A stretch of DNA of 64,000 nucleotides from NCBI GenBank assembly GCA_041586735.1, contig JBFGZQ010000005.1, positions 148,163-212,162 of the forward strand, written 5' to 3'. The notes beneath the pieces are model-generated. The model ran no database searches, had not been told where the DNA came from, and was given only the letters and a program-made list of their open reading frames with translations. The position numbers and the translations under genes were made by a program. Every line of letters begins with the position of its first letter. The first letter of the stretch is position 1. The stretch comes from Motiliproteus sp041586735 (GTDB taxonomy: Bacteria > Pseudomonadota > Gammaproteobacteria > Pseudomonadales > Balneatricaceae). This document shows positions 58,596 through 64,000 of this stretch, piece by piece.

Positions 58596-60878
58596 ATGAA
58601 TTTTCCTTCCCCCCCGTCGCTGGAGCTGTTACGCCAGATTGTGGTAGACGCCTCACGAGCGCGTAGCTTGGAAGACCAGGTCGAATGCATTGTCAGGCAC
58701 GTGCACCAAATGGTTCAGGTGGCGGTCTGCAGTCTCTATCTACTGGACTCTCAACAGCAGCGCCTGCGACTTATCTCTACCACCGGCCTCAACCTCGAGG
58801 TTGCAGGGCGAATTCAGCTACCGCTCAATAAGGGCCTGGTCGGAACCATCGCATCGTGCCAGCTGTCGCTGATGTTGGATCAAGCTAGCCGTCATCCCGA
58901 TTATCAGTATTTTCCCGACAGTGGCGAGCGGCAGTTTGATGCTTTTCTTGGTGTTCCCATCGTCTATATGGGTAATACCCTGGGTGTGTTGGTACTGCAA
59001 GATGCACCGCCGCGCCAGTTTAACCCCGAAGATGAAGCCTTTTTGGTCTCGGTTGCAGCCCAGCTCGTTGGCAGCCTGTTGTCTTGGTCCCAGGCGCCAC
59101 CTTCTCTCTATGTAGACCCGAAGCTGCCCCGGCGTATCAACGGTATCAATGGTGCCCCCGGAATCGCTGTTGGACAGCTCCATATCATCAATTCAGATAT
59201 CCGCTTCAGCACGCTCGATAACCATAGCCCAAGCGATCCGGAAGCGGAATTGATTCGGTTTCGTGATGCGCTAGCTCAAACCTTGCAAGATCTCGATGAC
59301 GCCCGTCAACACTTGCAATCCTTGGTTGCCGACGAGGTTCTGGAGGTCTTCGATTTTTATAAATTGATGCTGACCAGCGAACAGCTAACCAGCGCGCCTG
59401 AACAGCGGATTCGCAACGGAGAATCCGCCAGTTGCGCGCTCAGCGGCTGTGTCAACGAGTGCGCTCTGACTTTTGAAAGCAAAAGTGACCCCTATTTTCG
59501 AGCCCGAGGTGAAGATGTCCGCAATATTGGCAATAAGGTGTTCAACACCTTGCTGGGAAAGCGCTGCACTCTACCGGCCGACAGCACCAATATCATTCTG
59601 ACGGGGGAACTGATCGGTATTACCGACATTGCCCAATTTGCCCCCGAGCAACTGGCGGGCATCATCTGTATGCAGGGGTCTGCTCTGTCTCATACGGCAC
59701 TGCTAGCCTGTGGCTTGGGTATTCCAGCGGTGATGGGGACCGGTACCATTACCGGACTGATGGAGGGGGCCGCGGTGGCGGTCGATGGCCACCGCGGCCT
59801 TGTTGATCTTAATCCCGATCCTCTGCTGCTCAAGAAGATTCGGCGGGCCATCCGCCATCAACGTAACAACGAACAGCAGTTCCAGGCCGTCATCGACAGA
59901 CCCGCAGAAACCCTCGATGGCTTTCGGATTCATTTGCTGGCTAATATCGGCTTGCTGACGGACATCGATGCGGGACGGGAGCGCCGTGCTGAAGGGGTCG
60001 GCCTGTACCGATCCGAGTTCCTGTTCATGGTCCACCCACGCTTTCCTAGCGAGGAGCAGCAGTACCAATACTATCGCCAGCTACTAAAAAGTTATTATCC
60101 ACATCCGGTCACTATTCGCACCCTGGATATCGGTGGCGACAAGCCCTTGCCTTATTTTCCGTTTCAGGAAGAGAACCCTGGACTCGGTTGGCGTGGTATT
60201 CGTTTCTCGCTCGACAATCGACCGATATTTATGACTCAGTTACGTGCGATGGTGCGCGCCAGTGCTGGCTATAGCAATCTGCAGGTATTACTGCCGATGG
60301 TGAGTCGGGTCGATGAGGTGACCGATACCCTGGCTCTGCTCAACACCGCTATGGAGCAGCTCCGACAGCAGGGTATCGCCTTCGATCGTCCAAAGCTGGG
60401 GATCATGGTCGAGGTCCCGGCAGCGATTCCACTGCTGCATTTCTTCGCTCCCCATATCGATTTTATCTCCATCGGATCCAACGACCTGTCGCAATACCTG
60501 TTGGCACTGGATCGCAATAACCCAAGGGTCTCTTCCCGCTTTGATCATCTGCACCCAGCGGTAATACACTCGCTGGTTGTGCTGATGGATAAGGCCCGCC
60601 AACTCAAATTAAATGTTTGTCTGTGCGGCGAGATGGCTTCCGATCCGCTGGCCGTCATGTTGCTGTTGGGTCTCGGGCTGCAGGAGTTGAGTATGAGCTC
60701 GTTCAACTTGCCTAAAATCAGATACCTGATTTGCAAGCTAAAGCAGAGCGAGGCACAGCAATGGTTGAAACAGGCCTTGTTGCTGGATCATGAGCAACAA
60801 ATCCGCCAGTTGTTGGTTACCGCCCTTCGGGAGCTAGACTTGGGAGATCTGCTGTCGTTGGCTGAACAGGCCCATTAA
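58596..60878 (+). CDS. ptsP: PEP-protein phosphotransferase EI-Ntr
   Basis: A 760-residue enzyme I of the nitrogen PTS. An N-terminal GAF domain (about 15-165, CSLYLLDSQQQRLRLISTTGLN region) precedes the HPr-binding/phospho-His domain (His366 in GSALSHTALLACGLGIPAV) and the PEP-binding barrel (EGVGLYRSEFLFM, PVTIRTLDIGGDKPLPY, CLCGEMASD). It phosphorylates NPr using PEP, linking nitrogen status to metabolism. GAF domains of EI-Ntr respond to glutamine and 2-oxoglutarate. The gene stands alone here. A weak AAGG precedes the ATG. Confidence 0.96.
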   Translation: MNFPSPPSLELLRQIVVDASRARSLEDQVECIVRHVHQMVQVAVCSLYLLDSQQQRLRLISTTGLNLEVAGRIQLPLNKGLVGTIASCQLSLMLDQASRHPDYQYFPDSGERQFDAFLGVPIVYMGNTLGVLVLQDAPPRQFNPEDEAFLVSVAAQLVGSLLSWSQAPPSLYVDPKLPRRINGINGAPGIAVGQLHIINSDIRFSTLDNHSPSDPEAELIRFRDALAQTLQDLDDARQHLQSLVADEVLEVFDFYKLMLTSEQLTSAPEQRIRNGESASCALSGCVNECALTFESKSDPYFRARGEDVRNIGNKVFNTLLGKRCTLPADSTNIILTGELIGITDIAQFAPEQLAGIICMQGSALSHTALLACGLGIPAVMGTGTITGLMEGAAVAVDGHRGLVDLNPDPLLLKKIRRAIRHQRNNEQQFQAVIDRPAETLDGFRIHLLANIGLLTDIDAGRERRAEGVGLYRSEFLFMVHPRFPSEEQQYQYYRQLLKSYYPHPVTIRTLDIGGDKPLPYFPFQEENPGLGWRGIRFSLDNRPIFMTQLRAMVRASAGYSNLQVLLPMVSRVDEVTDTLALLNTAMEQLRQQGIAFDRPKLGIMVEVPAAIPLLHFFAPHIDFISIGSNDLSQYLLALDRNNPRVSSRFDHLHPAVIHSLVVLMDKARQLKLNVCLCGEMASDPLAVMLLLGLGLQELSMSSFNLPKIRYLICKLKQSEAQQWLKQALLLDHEQQIRQLLVTALRELDLGDLLSLAEQAH

Positions 60879-60881
60879 CAG

Positions 60882-60958
60882 GATCTCTGGTCTTGGGCAA
60901 AGATAGCCATACGGCCTGTTAGCCATACGGCCATTGTCGCTGCAGAAATCCAGAGATC
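60882..60958. repeat. nested repeat: 9-bp inverted ends and 13-bp direct repeat
   Basis: GATCTCTGG (60882-60890) is inverted as CCAGAGATC (60950-60958). Between them TAGCCATACGGCC occurs twice (60904-60916 and 60920-60932). It lies just after ptsP. It could form a long-range stem, but no U-tract follows. Confidence 0.7.
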
Positions 60959-61073
60959 TGCTAATAATCTGTCTCCTCTTCTGCTTGCTTCCGTTGATAA
61001 AGCGGCGCTAAAGAAACCGGTCTGTTGGCAGATTATTCCATTTATTAGGTTAGGTTTTTTGATATCAGCGCTG

Positions 61074-61451
61074 TTATTCAGGCCAACGCCCGCTTCGTCG
61101 TAGCCGTCTGGCGACCATACGCTGATAGCCGCGTGATAGCAGCGGGCGAATGCCCGGCAAACCGATCAACCAGGCCAGTGGTTTTAACCAGGGAACCCGA
61201 GCCATCAGGACAATATACGCATCCAGCTCAGAAATAACCTGGCCGTCGGCCGTTGTTAAATGGAGCTCAGTCAACGCTTTTTGTGGATCGATGCCTAACT
61301 GCTCGAGTTCTGCATCACGATCGGTAATATCCACCCAGAGCAGCTGCTCGGATGTCTTGGCCGCTATTTTTTCATAGTTCTGGCGGTCCCTGACGCAACT
61401 AGGGCAAGCGCCATCGTAATACACCGTGATTTTGTTATCCGAGCGATTCAC
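61074..61451 (-). CDS. DCC-family (DUF393) thiol-disulfide oxidoreductase-like protein
   Basis: A 125-residue protein with the DUF393 hallmark YYDGACPSCVRDRQNYEKIA (CxxC in a thioredoxin-like first strand), the acidic DITDRDAELEQLGID segment, and a C-terminal hydrophobic/basic part ending LSRGYQRMVARRLRR. The family is predicted to act on thiols, possibly at the membrane. It is convergent with ptsP. No partner gene is evident. Confidence 0.85.
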   Translation of the reverse strand: MNRSDNKITVYYDGACPSCVRDRQNYEKIAAKTSEQLLWVDITDRDAELEQLGIDPQKALTELHLTTADGQVISELDAYIVLMARVPWLKPLAWLIGLPGIRPLLSRGYQRMVARRLRRSGRWPE

Positions 61452-61511
61452 GGGTTGTTACCTCAAGTTTGAGCTTACCCTAATAATAGTAGCTGCTCAG
61501 CTCCCTCTGTG

Positions 61512-61700
61512 TCAGGCGGCTTGCTCTGAGGTGCAGGTAGAACACAACGGCGCACTGAACTTGAGCCGGCCGTACCAGCGCGGGATACCAGAGTCATCCT
61601 CGAGTTGTACCGAATTTCCCTGGACTGCGATCAGCGGGTAGTACTGACCTTCGGTCAGTTGGTCTTCGAATCCACTATTATCGATACATTGAAGCTGCAT
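61512..61700 (-). CDS. small protein, unknown
   Basis: A 62-residue protein opening MQLQCIDNSGFEDQLTEGQY, with strands through YPLIAVQGNSVQLEDDSG and a Cys pair near the end (CSTC). The opening resembles short beta-rich proteins seen in bacteria and phages, without known function. It is probably a real gene in its own transcript. The 286 bp upstream to msrB hold no other gene I can support. Confidence 0.6.
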   Translation of the reverse strand: MQLQCIDNSGFEDQLTEGQYYPLIAVQGNSVQLEDDSGIPRWYGRLKFSAPLCSTCTSEQAA

Positions 61701-61986
61701 ACAGTGACCTCACTGCTGGGTTATAGGGGGTGAGCCGCCCTGAGCGCTGAAGGTTACTGTCAGCGCTAACAGGCTGAAAACACTATAACAGCCAGGGTTT
61801 TAACAAAGATGACATAACCGTATCCAATTGTAACCTCAGTGTAATAACCGCAGTGAATAGCGCTCAGATAGCTTGGTCGTATTCCCAGGCAGACTGGCTA
61901 GCGCGCTGTGCGCTGTTGTATGCTAAAAGCGACCCTTGGGTATAACAACAACCTTGGACCGAGGTCCGAGTGGCGGGAGGACGACA

Positions 61987-62436
61987 ATGAGCGAATATAC
62001 CAAGTGCGACGCTGCGATCGCCCAGCTAACCCCGGAGCAGTATCGGGTGACCCAGCAGAACGGCACCGAGACCGCCTTTAGCGGCGCATACCACGACACT
62101 CAAGAGCCTGGTATCTATGTGGATGTGGTATCCGGTGAGCCGTTGTTCGCGTCATCGGATAAGTTTGATTCGGGGTGCGGCTGGCCCAGCTTTACCAAGC
62201 CGATCGATGCGACCTGCATTATCGAACTGCGGGATAACTCCCATGGGATGGTCCGTACCGAGGTGCGTTCCAAGTATGCAGATAGCCATCTGGGGCATCT
62301 ATTTACCGATGGTCCGCGCGCGCAAGGGGGGTTGCGCTACTGTATCAACTCAGCCTCGCTGCGTTTCATTCACCGTAATCATATGTCTGCCGAAGGTTAT
62401 GCTGACTACCTGCCACAAGTGGAGGCACGGATATGA
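61987..62436 (+). CDS. msrB: peptide-methionine (R)-S-oxide reductase
   Basis: A 149-residue MsrB that reduces methionine-R-sulfoxide. The substrate motif is SGCGWPSF and the catalytic Cys lies in GLRYCINSASLRF. The two CxxC zinc pairs of E. coli MsrB are absent (the first position reads VDVVSGEPL), so this is the zinc-free form. I chose the ATG at 61987 with a GGGAGG site 9 nt upstream; a GTG/ATG further up is unlikely. Its stop overlaps the msrA ATG by 4 nt. Confidence 0.93.
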   Translation: MSEYTKCDAAIAQLTPEQYRVTQQNGTETAFSGAYHDTQEPGIYVDVVSGEPLFASSDKFDSGCGWPSFTKPIDATCIIELRDNSHGMVRTEVRSKYADSHLGHLFTDGPRAQGGLRYCINSASLRFIHRNHMSAEGYADYLPQVEARI

Positions 62437-62939
62437 CGGAACGTGCGGTGTTGGCTGGAGGCTGCTTCTGGGGCATGCAAGACCTTATTCGCAAGCTTCC
62501 GGGGGTGCTGAGTACCCGTGTGGGTTACACAGGGGGCGATGTGGTTAATGCGACCTATCGCAACCATGGTAGCCATGCTGAAGGGCTGGAGATTAGCTAC
62601 GATCCACAGCGGATCAGCTACCGTCGCCTGCTGGAGTTTTTCTTTCAAATCCATGATCCGACGACCCGCAATCGGCAGGGTAATGATGAGGGTATGTCGT
62701 ATCGTTCGGCCATTTACTATCTGAATGCCGAACAGCAACAAGTGGCACAGCGTACTATCGCGGATGTGGAGGCCTCCGGGCTCTGGCCTGGTAAGGTGGT
62801 CACGGAGCTCGCACCGGCGGGTGATTTTTGGGAGGCGGAGCCGGAGCATCAGGATTACCTGGTGCATTTTCCCCACGGCTACACATGCCATTTCCCGCGT
62901 CGGCACTGGGTGTTGCCACCCCGTAAAGAGCAGTCATAA
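62433..62939 (+). CDS. msrA: peptide-methionine (S)-S-oxide reductase
   Basis: A 168-residue MsrA. The catalytic motif GCFWG is in LAGGCFWGMQDLI, followed by VGYTGGDVVNATYRNH, HAEGLEISYDP and FFQIHDPTTRNRQGND. It reduces methionine-S-sulfoxide and complements MsrB. The two overlap (ATGA) and should be made together. The short form without a long N-terminus is cytoplasmic. Confidence 0.95.
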   Translation: MTERAVLAGGCFWGMQDLIRKLPGVLSTRVGYTGGDVVNATYRNHGSHAEGLEISYDPQRISYRRLLEFFFQIHDPTTRNRQGNDEGMSYRSAIYYLNAEQQQVAQRTIADVEASGLWPGKVVTELAPAGDFWEAEPEHQDYLVHFPHGYTCHFPRRHWVLPPRKEQS

Positions 62940-62988
62940 CGCCAGATCATCCTAAGCGTTGACTGCCCCCTGATAGCAACAGTAACGC

Positions 62989-63006
62989 TCGCCTGTGAAC
63001 AGGCGA
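62989..63006. terminator. short hairpin after msrA
   Basis: TCGCCTG and CAGGCGA form a perfect 7-bp stem with a TGAA tetraloop 50 bp after the msrA stop. There is no U-tract, so termination is uncertain. Confidence 0.45.
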
Positions 63007-63045
63007 TGGCTGTCAATCAGTAAAACCCGTGCCTCCCGTCAGTAG

Positions 63046-63083
63046 TATAATTTTTGTGCCATGCACAAAATTTATGCTATAAG
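63046..63083 (+). promoter_or_regulatory. palindromic operator and promoter before the dehydrogenase gene
   Basis: TTTTGTGC-CAT-GCACAAAA (63052-63070) is a perfect 8-bp-arm palindrome. It overlaps a candidate -35 TTGTGC (63054-63059), followed after 18 bp by TATAAG (63078-63083). A perfect TATAAT also lies at 63046-63051. The position suggests repressor control of the following gene. Confidence 0.6.
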
Positions 63084-63115
63084 GGTTTCTACTTAGCTAA
63101 ACGATGGAGACAGCA

Positions 63116-63964
63116 ATGAGTATTAAGCATGTGGGTGTAGTCGGTGCGGGCCAGATGGGCAGTGGGATTGCTCAGGTGTGTGCCTTGGCGGGTTTGCAGG
63201 TGTCCCTGTGCGATCAGAATCAACAGGCCGTAGACCGTGGCCTGGCGGCGATTACATCCAGCCTTGAACGGATGCTGGCCAAAGACAAAATTACGGCAGT
63301 GGAGTTGGCCGCCGTGCTCGGTCGTATCCAGGGCGGCACCTCAACCGAATCTCTGGCGCAGGTCGATATCGCCATCGAAGCGGCCACCGAAGTCGAAGCG
63401 ATCAAGCAGCTTATCTTCAAAGATCTGGACCGCGTCTGCCAGCCAGAGGCGATCCTGGCGACCAACACCTCCTCGATCTCCATTACTCGGCTAGCGGCTG
63501 TGACTCAGCGCCCGGGACGGGTGATCGGCATGCACTTTATGAATCCGGTGCCGATGATGCAGTTGGTCGAGGTGATCCGAGCACTGCAGACCGAAGATGC
63601 GGTGTTTGAGCAGGTGACCGAGATGGCTAAAGCCATCGGTAAAATACCGGTCGATGTTAAAGATGCCCCTGGTTTTGTGGCTAACCGTATCCTGTTGCCG
63701 ATGATCAACGAGGCGGTCTTTACGCTGCACGAAGGTCTGGCCAGTGCCGCAGAGATCGATACCGTGATGAAGCTGGGGATGGGTCATCCTATGGGGCCGT
63801 TGGCGCTGGCGGATCTGATCGGTCTGGATACCTGTCTGAGCATTATGGAGGTGCTCCATGACGGCTTTAGCGACTCCAAGTACCGTCCCTGTCCGCTGCT
63901 CAAACAGATGGTCGACGCGGGCTATCTGGGACGCAAGTCCGGGCGTGGTTTCTTTATTTATTAA
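63116..63964 (+). CDS. 3-hydroxybutyryl-CoA dehydrogenase
   Basis: A 282-residue single-domain 3-hydroxyacyl-CoA dehydrogenase of the Hbd type. The Rossmann motif is VVGAGQMGSGIAQVCALAGL; the catalytic His is in GMHFMNPVP; the C-terminal domain ends GYLGRKSGRGFFIY. It converts acetoacetyl-CoA and 3-hydroxybutyryl-CoA. The ATG at 63116 has GGAGA 6-7 nt upstream and gives the usual length; an in-frame ATG at 63104 is less likely. It is followed by a perfect hairpin. Confidence 0.93.
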   Translation: MSIKHVGVVGAGQMGSGIAQVCALAGLQVSLCDQNQQAVDRGLAAITSSLERMLAKDKITAVELAAVLGRIQGGTSTESLAQVDIAIEAATEVEAIKQLIFKDLDRVCQPEAILATNTSSISITRLAAVTQRPGRVIGMHFMNPVPMMQLVEVIRALQTEDAVFEQVTEMAKAIGKIPVDVKDAPGFVANRILLPMINEAVFTLHEGLASAAEIDTVMKLGMGHPMGPLALADLIGLDTCLSIMEVLHDGFSDSKYRPCPLLKQMVDAGYLGRKSGRGFFIY

Positions 63965-63970
63965 CCTGGC

Positions 63971-64000
63971 GGACAGATAGGTATCCATACCTATCTGTCC
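63971..64000 (+). terminator. terminator hairpin at the window edge
   Basis: GGACAGATAGGTAT and its exact complement flank a 2-nt loop, 7 bp after the dehydrogenase stop. The following bases, where a T-tract would be, lie outside the window. Confidence 0.75.

Overview
The window comes from a gammaproteobacterium, most likely a marine Oceanospirillales-type bacterium. This rests on gene content and order: uvrC-pgsA followed by tRNA-Gly, tRNA-Cys and tRNA-Leu in the Escherichia coli glyW-cysT-leuZ order, a tusDCBE operon beside a YccA-like gene, a divergent finR-fpr pair as in Pseudomonas, and EI-Ntr (ptsP). The genus cannot be fixed from the sequence alone.

Layout. 1-7 kb: the end of a TgpA-like transglutaminase, a PAS-GGDEF-EAL protein, and a run of four envelope lipoproteins (LPP20, LpoB-like, COG3014, LPP20). 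7-13 kb: finR/fpr, DUF445, RidA, YajD and a large Orn/Lys/Arg decarboxylase. 13-19 kb (minus strand): DUF3010, a 582-residue isocitrate dehydrogenase with an internal duplication, and a cytochrome b561 / diheme cytochrome c / PepSY / two-component set. 19-29 kb: radical SAM and DUF1285 genes, hyi-tusEBCD, a BI-1 protein, truC, mtnN, an aminotransferase and a 3-hydroxyisobutyrate-dehydrogenase-family reductase. 29-32.5 kb: uvrC, pgsA and three tRNAs behind a consensus promoter.

32.45 to about 44.5 kb is an accessory region placed directly after tRNA-Leu. It starts with a truncated tyrosine integrase and a second gene remnant. It then holds a short integron-type gene-cassette array: three complete attC-like sites and one half site bounding four AT-rich cassettes (DUF2971, two unknown proteins with hydrophobic C-termini, and a 73-residue KTSC-like protein), with no integron integrase in view. 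A 211-bp relic of a REP-associated transposase follows, and then a type IC restriction-modification operon. Its HsdS carries four tandem ELTA units in the linker that sets recognition-spacer length in the EcoR124 family. A truncated RhuM and a RhuM-Fic/Doc fusion sit inside this operon.

44.5-56.7 kb encodes the aerobic hybrid (box) route for benzoate: boxC-boxB-boxA, two crotonase-family enzymes, a 3-hydroxyadipyl-CoA dehydrogenase, an alpha/beta hydrolase and, on the other strand, boxD, a DUF4863 cupin and a solute-binding protein. Two perfect TGCA-N6-TGCA palindromes each overlap a predicted -10 box, one before boxC and one before boxD. They are good candidates for operators of a BoxR/BzdR-type repressor that is not encoded in this window. 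Benzoate-CoA ligase and the final thiolase are also absent here.

57-64 kb: iron-dependent alcohol dehydrogenase, ptsP, a DCC-family thioredoxin-like protein, a small unknown protein, msrB-msrA, and a 3-hydroxybutyryl-CoA dehydrogenase behind its own palindromic operator candidate. The most unusual material is the cassette array, the repeat-bearing HsdS, the paired box operators and the duplicated isocitrate dehydrogenase.
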